Both the position numbers and the translations under genes were made by a program. The notes beneath the pieces are model-generated. The model searched no databases, was not told where the DNA came from, and saw only the letters and a program-made list of their open reading frames with translations. From positions 186,001-250,000 of the forward strand of contig NZ_FWZT01000005.1 in the NCBI RefSeq assembly GCF_900177345.1: DNA of 64,000 nucleotides. The letters are read 5' to 3'. This stretch comes from Pseudobacteriovorax antillogorgiicola. GTDB taxonomy: Bacteria > Bdellovibrionota_B > Oligoflexia > Oligoflexales > Oligoflexaceae. The stretch's first letter is position 1. Each line of letters opens with the position of its first letter. Positions 55,301-63,676 of the stretch are shown here, piece after piece.

Positions 55301-57722
55301 CCATTTCCAAGCCATGTTAGCGAATGATAAGGACTACCTGGCTAGTCGCATAGCCTACCACCTCAATCTCAAGGGTCCCGCCATTAGTATCAACACAGCT
55401 TGCTCGACCTCTCTTGTAGCCTTAGGACAAGCGGTTGATTCTTTGCGAGCTGGGCGCTGTGAGGCAGCCCTGGTCGGTGGCTCCCACATCAGCATTCCCC
55501 TAGCATCCGGGTATGAGTACCAAGAAGGGGATATTCGCTCACCAGATGGCTTATGCCGGCCTTTCGATAAGAATGCTCAAGGCACCTACTTCAGCGATGG
55601 AGTTGCAGCGATTGTTATCATGCCTTTGAGCAAGGCTCTCAAAGAAGGACATCGCATTTACAGTGTGATTGAAGGCATCGGGCTGAACAATGATGGTGGC
55701 GACAAAGCTAGCTTCTCTAGCCCATCTATTCAAGGCCAAGTAGCTAGTATCAAACAGGCCCAAGCTGATGCTCGCCTTGGCAATCAGAGCATTGACTATA
55801 TTGAATGCCATGGCACCGCGACTTTGATAGGAGACCCTATCGAAATCAAGGCCCTCGCCGAGGCTTACCCAGCCGCTAACGGGGAGCAAATCGCCTTGGG
55901 TTCTGTAAAATCCAACTTTGGCCACTTAACGGCAGCTGCTGGACTTGCTGGTCTTATCAAGACGTCCTTGTCTTTGTTTTTTGAATACCGACCTCAAACG
56001 CTCCACTTCTCCGAGGGTAATCCCCATGTACCTTGGGATTCTGTGCCTTTTGTGGTTCAAAGCAAGGGCCAAGTATGGTCCCGTGGAGAAAAACGTCGTA
56101 GGGCTGCTATCAGCTCATTTGGCATCGGGGGAACCAATGCCCACGTGATCATTGCCGAGGGCCAGGTCGCTAACAGACATGAGAATCTCTCACTTCTCTG
56201 CTATATTGCAGATAGCCAATTGGATGAAGGAATCAAGCATTCTTGGTCATCTATCCCCATGTCTTCCGGTTACTTTAGCTTTGAGACTCCCTCAGCTGAA
56301 GGTAGGGGTTATAAAATCAAGCACAAAGACTTCGAGTTGGAGAGATTCATCTCTCCCAGTAGATCTCAGCACGTAAGCTTCTTGCTTCCGGGTCAAGGAT
56401 CTCAGGCTAGCTGTATGGGACAAAGCTTGGCGAAAGACTGGCCTCGCTTTGCAAAATACTTTCAAGACTGTCTGGAGCGATTTGACGAATTACTCCCACA
56501 ACCATTGAGCAAGGCGCTCGAAACTGAGCAAATCCATCAGACCCAGTTCACACAAGCTGCCATATTTAGCGTCAGCTACTCCCTTGGAAAGGCACTCTTG
56601 GATTTAGGGGTTCAACCGAATTTGATGATTGGGCACTCCATAGGCGAAATATCAGCTGCTGCACTCAGCCAGCACCTTAGCTTAGCTGACGCCACCAACC
56701 TTGTTGCTGCCCGAGGTCGATTGATGCAAGCCCTTCCTTCTGGTGGAATGCTAGCCGTTAGAGCCCCTTGGAGTCACGTTCAAAAATTGATACCAGAAAG
56801 CCTCGACCTTGCTGCTATCAATGGTACAGACTCGATCGTCGTTGCTGGGCCTCATGAAGACTTAGACCGTGCAGTATCAACTCTCGAAACGAACTCAATA
56901 AAAACTAGACTACTAAAGACATCACACGCATTTCACTCTCGCATGATGAACTCCATGCGAGTGAAATTCGAGTCCGCGATAAGGATCATTTCACTTAAAC
57001 CTGCTCTCATATCAGTGAAATCAACTCTCGATGGCCGAGATTGGCTGGAACAACAACCTGACTTGGATTATTGGCTTGATCATGTCACAGCTCCAGTGAA
57101 CTTTTATAACGGGGTGCAAGCCATCCCCAATGGGAGCCTAGTCATTGAGCTTGGAGCTGGCAGAGTAACAGCCAACCTCGCTAAGAAGTCAGCTACCCAT
57201 GACTTACAAGTGATCACAAGCATGGGTAACTATGCTGGAAGTGATCAAGAATCCACAGATATCTGGACCTTACTTGCTGAACTTTGGATTCATGGCCTGA
57301 TTGAAAAATCAACCCTAGAGACCGAACTAGGCACCACCAAGAAGGCACTGCCTTACCCATTCCAAAGCCGACGCTGCTGGATTGAAGCCGACGATCCGTC
57401 TGGACTCCAAGCAACAGCAATCACGAGCAGTTCCGAAAATCGGGGGTCTCACGGACCTTTGGCCCCCGGAAATCTAAATGAGATTTTAGCAGCTCAACTG
57501 GATCTCATGTCGGCTCAACTCAATCTACTTCGCTCTCAAGATCAAAGTGATTCTAATCCTCCAGGTGAAGAAACAGGGACCAATTCTCTGGGGCTAGAGA
57601 GCAGCGCTTCAAAGCCCTGGCTCGGTCGTTGCCCTGAGGGTTATCCTGCATACTTTCAGGAAAACCCTGAGAAACCTGGTCAGCTGCTCATGCAGCGCAT
57701 AAAACCCAAGACGACGATCTAA
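52329..57722 (+). CDS. Fused hydrolase - A - PCP - KS - AT hybrid NRPS/PKS
   Basis: 1797 residues; start at ATG 52329 (AGGAGGT; ATGA overlap with the hydrolase). Domains: alpha/beta hydrolase (about 1-275, elbow LAGNCSSA with Cys as nucleophile, final SDHMLTLL); A domain (about 285-755, YIIYTSGSTGKPKG near 412, NQYGPSES near 555, PSGKIDRK near 744) with pocket D-V-Q-F-I-A-Q-V-V-K, near the proline code; PCP (HGGNSLLAIQ, Ser near 800); KS (about 856-1290, NTACSTS with Cys near 1025, ECHGTATLIGDPIE, KSNFGHL); AT (about 1345-1640, GHSIGEIS near 1436, HAFH suggesting malonyl). The tail has a coiled QL..M..QL repeat and a conserved GYPAYFQENPEKPG. No C domain before A, no ACP and no thioesterase. 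Confidence 0.92.
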   Translation: MKLKPMTFGKFNHLVGVLSEPATIDPLKPLVLTWNAGMSSRLGLHQINREIGHRLANLGYSSARFDLSGQGDSGPRQDGLLGQERCTADIRETMDHLESLGYHSFILAGNCSSAVDAHHATVADKRVVGLAMIDSYCYPTQKFKALYYTQRLKDPKRWAKLLAGKNQGSLSAETTPDSIFETEYPPQDQVHQELQGLVRRGVSLFVCYTGGFQDVYNYEDQFFHMFPDPTIKEHTKLQYLPKSDHMLTLLDHRQAYLDQLVQWIEAMNRSPETLLDLELRWQRSNLNTEALILGDQSYTYRHLLTMSERIATYLMEKGIKPGDRVGIHLERSPACIFAILGVLKAGACYVPLDPSYPIERLRYMAEQAQLKGLLSSSKDSDIPAPNFPIEEALATPSQDFRTVPVSKGDPAYIIYTSGSTGKPKGVVLSHSALTKLILWQNKQSTQSRRTLQFSPISFDVSFQEIFSTFSSLGTLVLINERDRVNPKKLLEIIDQHQVDRLFLPFVALQMICHTANHDRHWPQSLKEVITAGEQLQINDKVRRFFEHLADATLTNQYGPSESHVVTSLELNGNPEHWPPLPSIGSEVDSAKLFLVQNGEEVEAGHEGEIYISGDCLASGYWNRPDATDEKFISWQGQRCYRTGDLGKRLSDGTIAFLGRNDHQVKIRGHRIELGDVEVALSQEPRLDEVVVVASKIQDQLSLIACFTSSEEISEQDLRDQLRKTLPEYMVPSRIKRIPKIPKTPSGKIDRKVIPKLIEEAKPKPPENTELQSLIAKIQKVCSDLIGESISPDASFFDHGGNSLLAIQAAERLQDQYGVTVSPMDIFDQPSPRGLAKRLEGEILVSDGLVSPSQPREPIAIIGMACRFPGANNIHEFWHKLTSGAELGTTLNRDDLPQDQQQLFESEDFVPRKGIVDGADNFDHEYFNLSVRDAELMDPQHRVLMEESVRAMSDANLFNTSKRNVGVFAGCAHNTYFIHQVLKSKKTMDRVGHFQAMLANDKDYLASRIAYHLNLKGPAISINTACSTSLVALGQAVDSLRAGRCEAALVGGSHISIPLASGYEYQEGDIRSPDGLCRPFDKNAQGTYFSDGVAAIVIMPLSKALKEGHRIYSVIEGIGLNNDGGDKASFSSPSIQGQVASIKQAQADARLGNQSIDYIECHGTATLIGDPIEIKALAEAYPAANGEQIALGSVKSNFGHLTAAAGLAGLIKTSLSLFFEYRPQTLHFSEGNPHVPWDSVPFVVQSKGQVWSRGEKRRRAAISSFGIGGTNAHVIIAEGQVANRHENLSLLCYIADSQLDEGIKHSWSSIPMSSGYFSFETPSAEGRGYKIKHKDFELERFISPSRSQHVSFLLPGQGSQASCMGQSLAKDWPRFAKYFQDCLERFDELLPQPLSKALETEQIHQTQFTQAAIFSVSYSLGKALLDLGVQPNLMIGHSIGEISAAALSQHLSLADATNLVAARGRLMQALPSGGMLAVRAPWSHVQKLIPESLDLAAINGTDSIVVAGPHEDLDRAVSTLETNSIKTRLLKTSHAFHSRMMNSMRVKFESAIRIISLKPALISVKSTLDGRDWLEQQPDLDYWLDHVTAPVNFYNGVQAIPNGSLVIELGAGRVTANLAKKSATHDLQVITSMGNYAGSDQESTDIWTLLAELWIHGLIEKSTLETELGTTKKALPYPFQSRRCWIEADDPSGLQATAITSSSENRGSHGPLAPGNLNEILAAQLDLMSAQLNLLRSQDQSDSNPPGEETGTNSLGLESSASKPWLGRCPEGYPAYFQENPEKPGQLLMQRIKPKTTI

Positions 57723-57790
57723 AGAGACTCGGTTTACCGAGAGGCTCTCCTCACGTATAGTGAAAGGGAGTCCAACAAAGAGAGATCGCC

Positions 57791-59329
57791 ATGTTTTTTA
57801 GAGTCTTGGGCCTTCTGGCCTGCCTTAATCTGTCGAACTCAGCCTATAGCAAATCTGTTGATAACTTAATTCTTGTCATCGGCGATGGCATGGGACCGCA
57901 ACAGGTTTCGCTTCTCAATTACTATCTATCCAACTCGGGAATGAAGGTTCAGTCCCAATTTAAGCGCCTTAGCGACGATGGTAAAATTTTCATAGTCGAA
58001 ACCGTGCCCAAGCAAGGACTTGTTGCTGAATCTGCTTCTTCCGCAACCCAGATGGCATCTGGTGAATACAGCAGACCTGGTATGATCGGCCTTGATGTCA
58101 ATGGGAAGCCGGTAACCACCATTCTCGAAAAAGCCAAGGCGAAGGGAATCCTGACAGGACTTGTTTCCGATACCCGAATCACTCATGCAACACCCGCAGC
58201 ATTCGCGGCACATAGAATAGATCGATATGATGAGTCTGGTATTGCTGAAGACCTGATAGAAGTTGCCCCTGACCTGCTGCTTTCAGGAGGATTTGCTTAC
58301 TTCACCCCCAAAGATGTCAATGACCCCAAATCGAAGCCCTATAAAAAATATAGAGATATAGTTCCCTCAGGTATTGCCATATCATCTCTAAGAAAGGATC
58401 AAAAAGATCTATTAGCAGGTGCCAAGGCGAAGGGCTATCGATTAGTATTCGATCGTCAGTCTCTGATGAAGTCGAAGTCGCTCCCCATTCTAGGTTTATT
58501 CCACAAGGAAAGCATGCCAAGCGCTATTTATGAATCGCTCCATAAGAATGATAGAAATCGGCTTTCCCCCTCACTGGAAGAAATGACAGAGTACTCCCTA
58601 GATGTTCTCTCGAAATCGAGGAAAGGCTTCTTTCTCATGGTAGAGTCTGGGCAAATTGATTGGGCCAGTCATTCAAATGATCCAGGGTACCTACTTCATC
58701 AGATGCTTCAGATGAATCGCATTATCAAAATCGTTGTTGACTTTGCAGAGAAGCGAGAGGATACGCTCGTGGTGATTACCTCGGATCACGAGACGGGCTC
58801 ATTTTCATTCAGTTACTCCGTTCTCGATAAACCTGTTTCGGAAAACCTCAATGGTCAGGAATACAAGAGAACCCTCGATTATGGCCATCCTGAAGACATT
58901 CGCCTCTTAGCCAAGCAGAAACGAACCTGCACGGAAATCATGAAAGACTTTGACAAGCGTAAGAAAAGTGAGCAAACTCCCCAAGCTCTAGTAAAGACTG
59001 TTAAGGCGAACTACCCCTATTCCATATCAAAGCAAGATGCTGAAAAGGTACTCCAAGCTGGAGACATGGCTGACTTTCGCAAGATGAGATCCTTCGAAGA
59101 ATCCGACGGCTTCTTTGGCAAGTACTACAACTTCAAAAGTCAGCGTCAGTGCTCCGTTCTTGCAAAAATAGTCTATCGCGAAAGCAATATTATTTGGGGC
59201 ACAGCAGGCCACACCTCGACTCCAGTAATATCCTACGTAGTGGGTCCCAGCAAGGCCTCAGCGCCTTTTAAGGGAATGATGCACAACACCAAGCTAGGCC
59301 AGCTTCTTCAACAGGCCTTAGGGCTTTGA
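57791..59329 (+). CDS. phoA: Exported alkaline phosphatase (PhoA family)
   Basis: 512 residues with a signal peptide (to about AYSKS). The metal and nucleophile motifs follow the family: LVIGDGMGPQQ (first metal Asp), AESASSATQMASG (Ser nucleophile near residue 81; Glu replaces the usual Asp before it), THATPAAFAAH, VESGQIDWASHSNDP, VVITSDHETGS and TAGHTSTPV. It cleaves phosphomonoesters in the periplasm or outside. It follows the PKS gene by 68 bases on the same strand; a shared transcript is possible but no functional link is evident. No Pho box was recognised. Confidence 0.93.
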   Translation: MFFRVLGLLACLNLSNSAYSKSVDNLILVIGDGMGPQQVSLLNYYLSNSGMKVQSQFKRLSDDGKIFIVETVPKQGLVAESASSATQMASGEYSRPGMIGLDVNGKPVTTILEKAKAKGILTGLVSDTRITHATPAAFAAHRIDRYDESGIAEDLIEVAPDLLLSGGFAYFTPKDVNDPKSKPYKKYRDIVPSGIAISSLRKDQKDLLAGAKAKGYRLVFDRQSLMKSKSLPILGLFHKESMPSAIYESLHKNDRNRLSPSLEEMTEYSLDVLSKSRKGFFLMVESGQIDWASHSNDPGYLLHQMLQMNRIIKIVVDFAEKREDTLVVITSDHETGSFSFSYSVLDKPVSENLNGQEYKRTLDYGHPEDIRLLAKQKRTCTEIMKDFDKRKKSEQTPQALVKTVKANYPYSISKQDAEKVLQAGDMADFRKMRSFEESDGFFGKYYNFKSQRQCSVLAKIVYRESNIIWGTAGHTSTPVISYVVGPSKASAPFKGMMHNTKLGQLLQQALGL

Positions 59330-59356
59330 AGACAAATGAGAGAGCCGGATTTGGGT

Positions 59357-61513
59357 TCAAGCGGAGCGCGATCGACGAAGGCTTCTGGGAATCTCCACGA
59401 GAAACTCGATTTTCTGATGGCCGTCTTCCACCGGCCCATTGAATTTCACGTGAATCGAACCTCCAGCCCCGCGAAGAGTTCGCGCAACGGAATCCATTCC
59501 AATACCACGACCTGATATCTCGGTGACGGTGTCCGCAGTACTAAATCCGCTTTTGAAAATGAGATCGTTCAAAATCGTTTCCGTCAATTCCTGGGAAAGA
59601 TCAGATGTTCCAAACGCCTTGGACTTCACTGAGTCGAGGGAGATACCACGACCTGAGTCGGATAGGCTAATGACGAACGAGCGATCAGTTTCTGCAATTT
59701 TGACCCAAATAGCTCCTTCGTCTTGACCTGACTTCCGGATACCATGATCCATAGAGTTGCGTAGCATGTGGATCATACAATCTTCAATGACTTGAATAAG
59801 TTCTCTCTCGACACAACCTCCATCCCCTTCAATACTGATATGCGGGAGTTTGATGCCAAGGTCATGAGCAATTTGCCTCGCAGATACCTCAAAGAAGTTT
59901 CGGATCACTATCCCCACGTGAGTTGGACTTTGACTGACCAAAAGTTGATCCATTTTTGCAACAGCTTCTGAGTGTTTGTCTTCCATCATTAGCAATCGAA
60001 TTGAATTCAGATCTTCGTGAGGTATCGCGGAGCCTTGGTGACCCAGCTTCTGAAACCACATACGGTAGTCATTGATCACATGCTTTAGCTCATCGACTTT
60101 TCGTTCAACTTCGGAATAGTCAGATTTTTGCCCTAGGTGATGCTCCAGCTCGTGAATATGCGACGACAAGGTATGAAAGCCAAAGGTTCTAGCATTTCCT
60201 TTAACCGTGTGGAGAGCTGCTAGATCCTTCCGCACCCGCTCGTCGGACATCTGCTCCTTCTTGTACGAGCTTAAGATTGTTTCAACCTTCGTCAATGAAT
60301 CGATCATCCGATCACTTTGCCCTTGGATCAATTCATTCAAGATACTGATTTGCTTCATATTTTCTTTGATTTTTTGATCCTGTTCAACAAATAGCGAGAC
60401 GTCTCTAACAGAAACCACAAGGGCTTCGACAATGCCATCGACGCATAACGGACGCCAGGAGAAGTCAACCGTTCGAGTTCGCCCCTTGTAATTAAGCTCC
60501 AATCGATGGGGAAGCAGCTGCTCATTTGCTTCAAAAGTGAACTCAGCCTCGCCGATGGAGCTTTCGATCACAGTTCGAGCGTAGCTGATTTGCTCACGGC
60601 TCATATCGGTTTTGGCAAAGATGATGGTCTGCAAATCCCATTGGGTATGATCGTTTAGATCTAAAATTCCATAAAGGCTACTAGACACATTGGGATTGAT
60701 TTCATCGAAAGTCGACAGGGTAAAAATCCCCTCTTCTAATGTATTGAAGATTGTCTTGATTTTCTCTGTCTCTTCTCTTAACTGTTGGGTCCGCAACTCA
60801 ACAGTTTCTTCAAGTTTTTCATTCTGGACGTGAATAATATCAATCTTTTGGCGAATGGAATCTCTCATCGAGGAGAAATCTCGGGCAAGATCACCCAGCT
60901 CGTCGTTTCGGCTTTGATCAATATCGGAGTTTAGATTGCCCGACGCAATGGTGTTCGTCTCTGATCGCAGCTTTGAAATGGGCCGTTTGATCATGATCGT
61001 TCCGATCACGTAGATTGTCGTTGCTGCAAAAATCAAACACAGAATCGTTCCCACAATCAGCGTGGTAACAGATCGCCAAAATTCGTTGCTGGCGATATCG
61101 CGATTGATGACAAGTTTGATTAAGCCAATTTCCTCACCATCCTTAACAACAGGTCTTTCAAGAATAATGTGATCCATTTGCTCTAGGAATCTAAAATCCT
61201 GTGGCCAACCATCCTGAACCATGGCCTGCTCAACGGAACCTGTCTTATCCTGAACACGAACGCCTAGAATTCTTTTATCCTGCAAAACAGCTTTACTCAG
61301 GTCAGTTGTACCTGTTGTATCCATGTCCCAGAGCGCATCCTTCAGACTCAGTTCTGCGATCGTCATGAGTGACCGACCGTCATCCTCAAGTTTTTGAATC
61401 GCTTGCTGATATGTTAGATAACTAATGAGTGTCGTGAGGACTCCAAAGCAAAGTACAACAGCTCCAACCATTGCCAGATTCAATTTGAAAACTATACTGC
61501 TGTGTGTCCGCAT
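59357..61513 (-). CDS. CheA-like sensor kinase with HAMP, PAS-like, Hpt and ATPase domains
   Basis: 718 residues. Two membrane helices (about 9-34 and 150-175) flank a periplasmic sensor; HAMP about 175-230; a coiled linker; a PAS-like domain (about 260-375); Hpt domain with the phosphoacceptor in ALHTVKGNARTFGF (His near 436); HATPase with N box VIEDCMIHMLRNSMDHG (near 580), G1 DSGRGIS and G2 EISGRGIGMDSVAR (near 665). The ISGRGIGM form and Hpt place it with CheA-like kinases that lack CheW and P2 domains. No regulator gene adjoins; the receiver at 4387 is one stand-alone candidate in the window. The window end encodes a close relative. Confidence 0.9.
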   Translation of the reverse strand: MRTHSSIVFKLNLAMVGAVVLCFGVLTTLISYLTYQQAIQKLEDDGRSLMTIAELSLKDALWDMDTTGTTDLSKAVLQDKRILGVRVQDKTGSVEQAMVQDGWPQDFRFLEQMDHIILERPVVKDGEEIGLIKLVINRDIASNEFWRSVTTLIVGTILCLIFAATTIYVIGTIMIKRPISKLRSETNTIASGNLNSDIDQSRNDELGDLARDFSSMRDSIRQKIDIIHVQNEKLEETVELRTQQLREETEKIKTIFNTLEEGIFTLSTFDEINPNVSSSLYGILDLNDHTQWDLQTIIFAKTDMSREQISYARTVIESSIGEAEFTFEANEQLLPHRLELNYKGRTRTVDFSWRPLCVDGIVEALVVSVRDVSLFVEQDQKIKENMKQISILNELIQGQSDRMIDSLTKVETILSSYKKEQMSDERVRKDLAALHTVKGNARTFGFHTLSSHIHELEHHLGQKSDYSEVERKVDELKHVINDYRMWFQKLGHQGSAIPHEDLNSIRLLMMEDKHSEAVAKMDQLLVSQSPTHVGIVIRNFFEVSARQIAHDLGIKLPHISIEGDGGCVERELIQVIEDCMIHMLRNSMDHGIRKSGQDEGAIWVKIAETDRSFVISLSDSGRGISLDSVKSKAFGTSDLSQELTETILNDLIFKSGFSTADTVTEISGRGIGMDSVARTLRGAGGSIHVKFNGPVEDGHQKIEFLVEIPRSLRRSRSA

Positions 61514-61811
61514 GTATCAGAGTCCTGAGTTTAGGTACTATGGCAAGGATCGGCAGGTGATAGCTGGAATTTAGATGATTTCTAACAAGTCCTTCAAATA
61601 CTGGAATCCGCTCCGTTTAAGACGTCAGTAGCGCCAAGGGATTCCTCACTAAGATGCTAAAAACATTGTAAGTCGTCTAAAGTGCCAGGTTAGGCGGCCC
61701 ATGGCAGAGTCTGCCCCCGCGACAGCAAGCCCTCGCTTTGGTCATCATAGCCTGGCATATGATGGTAATTTTGATACAATAGTGGGAGTCACTATCTCAC
61801 TAGCGAGGAGC
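61514..61811. other. Divergent intergenic region with an inverted-repeat element
   Basis: 298 bases between the kinase (minus) and the solute-binding protein (plus). An element at 61682-61758 is bounded by GTGCCAGG and CCTGGCAT and contains GGCA-GAGTC-TGCC. An upstream in-frame ATG at 61701 would run the reading frame through this element, but the chosen start at 61812 leaves it as leader. Confidence 0.4.
61682..61758 (+). ncRNA. Candidate structured leader of the solute-binding gene
   Basis: GTGCCAGG (61682-61689) pairs over 8 positions (one G-T) with CCTGGCAT (61751-61758), enclosing about 61 bases with at least one smaller hairpin (GGCA/TGCC at 61703-61715). It ends 53 bases before the ATG at 61812. 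It resembles no riboswitch class I know. Confidence 0.25.
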
Positions 61812-62591
61812 ATGTTTGTGAGGTTATTCTGCTCTGTCTTAGCGATATTGGGGTTCAGCTCCTTCACACAGCCGCTACATGCTTCCAAGCAGCCTATCAT
61901 CATCAATGACTCTAAGTGGCCACCTTTTTTCTACGGGGTTACAGAGCTTAAAGGTCTGGGTAAGGAAGTTCTTCATTCTTGCTTGGATAATATGGGGATT
62001 CCACATAAATTTAAGTTCCATCCCATTAAACGGATGCGAGTTATGATGGAAAAGGGCCTCATCGACATCAATATCTACTCTCACAAGAAAAGCCGTGAGA
62101 AGTTTCTATACTATGGTCAAGAACCTTTATTCGTGTCTTCTTACAACCCCATCGTTCTCAAAGGGTCTGGCATAAAAATAAATAAAATCAGTGACTTTGA
62201 TAAGCACCGCCTCGGTCACCAAATTGGCTTACGATACTCGATTGAATACCATGACTACATAAAAAAACGCCAGAAGGATCGCTCTCTCGACGAGGCAAAC
62301 TCAATCGAATCAAATTTAAGGAAACTACTCCAGAAAAGAATTGATGTGTTTGTCGCAACAAAATCATCTGCTCTCCTAGTTGCGAAGGAGATGGGAATGC
62401 AAGATAAAATTGAGGCGCTCGACTACGCAGTTCAACTTTCAAAATACTACGTAGCCCTATCAAGGAAAACGTCTCGCGTGACTAACCCAAAAGAATTCCT
62501 AAAAAAAGTTGACTCTTGTATCAAGAATAAGAAAAATAACAAAGAGTATTGCAAGATTACCAGCAAATACTCTCTACCATGCTCCATATAG
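61812..62591 (+). CDS. Periplasmic solute-binding protein (family 3-like)
   Basis: 259 residues from the ATG with a nearby GAGGAG; the upstream in-frame ATG at 61701 is rejected because it would place 37 atypical residues before the signal peptide. Mature part opens IIINDSKWPPFFYG, then GLGKEVL and DINIYSHKKSREKFLYYGQEPLFVSSYNPIV, the two-lobed binding-protein pattern of the SBP_bac_3 type. No permease or ATPase adjoins, so it may be an orphan receptor or sense a ligand for the neighbouring kinases. Ligand unknown. Confidence 0.8.
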   Translation: MFVRLFCSVLAILGFSSFTQPLHASKQPIIINDSKWPPFFYGVTELKGLGKEVLHSCLDNMGIPHKFKFHPIKRMRVMMEKGLIDINIYSHKKSREKFLYYGQEPLFVSSYNPIVLKGSGIKINKISDFDKHRLGHQIGLRYSIEYHDYIKKRQKDRSLDEANSIESNLRKLLQKRIDVFVATKSSALLVAKEMGMQDKIEALDYAVQLSKYYVALSRKTSRVTNPKEFLKKVDSCIKNKKNNKEYCKITSKYSLPCSI

Positions 62592-62603
62592 CCCAGGACC
62601 TCT

Positions 62604-63554
62604 ATGAAATTTATAGGAACACATGATGGCCGCTTTCATTGCGATGAGGTTCTTGCCATTGCCCAACTTAAGATCTTACCTCAATTTCAAAGTCATGGCA
62701 TTAAGCGAACTCGGAACCTCGAAATACTGGCTAGTTGTGATGTCCTTGTCGATGTTGGAGGAGCATACGATCACCACCGAAAGAGATATGACCATCACCA
62801 ACGAGAGTTTAACACACGCTTTAGTGAAAACTATAGGATTCAGCTAAGTAGCGCGGGGCTAGTTTACCTCCATTATGGTCTAGATATTATCAAGCAACGC
62901 TACAGCTTTCTCAACCCAACCGATCAAGAATGGATTCACAAAAGACTTTACGACCGCTTCATACTAGCAATCGATGGCCTTGATAATGGTATTGATGCAG
63001 TGGATGGTACTCCTCTATACCACGATCCTAGCGGCTTACCCACTCGGGTTCACATGCTCAACTGTCATAATCGAGAAAAAGGTATAGATCTACAAAATTA
63101 CCTCTTCTTACAAGGGGTCGAAACTGCGCAAAACGAATTTCTTACTCAACTAGCATTCGTTGCGGAGCAGCTGCTACCTAGCTACAAAGAACTTCAAAAT
63201 CATGTTGCAGAGCACCAGAAAGCTATCAATAACTGGCAAATCTTAGAAATACCCCACGGAGTAGCTTGGGAGGAACATATTGATACAGTCAACCCATCTC
63301 GCAACATTGCCTACGTTTTCTGGCAGGATGAAAAGAAAATGTGGTGCATCCAGACACCCAGAGCTCATCCCAACAGCTTTAAAAGCAGGATGCCATTCCC
63401 CGAGCCTTGGAGGGGTCTGACCAATGATGACCTAGCTAAGGTTTCTGGGGTGAATGATGCCAAATTTTGCCATCGATCAGGATTTTTTGGAGTCACTTCG
63501 AGCCGTGATGCGGCGTTGATTTTTATGGAAAAGTCTATCCTTGAACAAAAGTAG
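62604..63554 (+). CDS. MYG1/UPF0160 family DHH-like nuclease
   Basis: 316 residues. Starts MKFIGTHDGRFHCDEVLAIAQLK with THDGxFHxDE, then VDVGGAYDHHRKRYDHHQ, the metal-binding DHH-type signature of the MYG1 family, whose eukaryotic member is a 3'-5' RNA exonuclease. C-terminal motifs include CHRSGFFGV. An AGGA ribosome binding site precedes the ATG 12 bases after the previous gene, so the two may be co-transcribed. Confidence 0.88.
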   Translation: MKFIGTHDGRFHCDEVLAIAQLKILPQFQSHGIKRTRNLEILASCDVLVDVGGAYDHHRKRYDHHQREFNTRFSENYRIQLSSAGLVYLHYGLDIIKQRYSFLNPTDQEWIHKRLYDRFILAIDGLDNGIDAVDGTPLYHDPSGLPTRVHMLNCHNREKGIDLQNYLFLQGVETAQNEFLTQLAFVAEQLLPSYKELQNHVAEHQKAINNWQILEIPHGVAWEEHIDTVNPSRNIAYVFWQDEKKMWCIQTPRAHPNSFKSRMPFPEPWRGLTNDDLAKVSGVNDAKFCHRSGFFGVTSSRDAALIFMEKSILEQK

Positions 63555-63676
63555 TAAGGGGAGAAAAACCCATGAGACAAGGCTTGGTTAAAAAAAGTCA
63601 GGAGATTGAACAGATCGTAGCATGACGAGTATTTTTTGGCGTAACGAAGTATCATAAGTTTTTATCCCATTAATAA

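Noticed and set aside
57722-57790. Terminator after the PKS gene
   Set aside because: CTCGG/CCGAG makes a 5-bp stem, but no T-run follows and the stem is short.
61701-61811. Upstream start of the solute-binding protein
   Set aside because: It would add 37 residues without signal-peptide character before a clear signal peptide that has its own GAGGAG.
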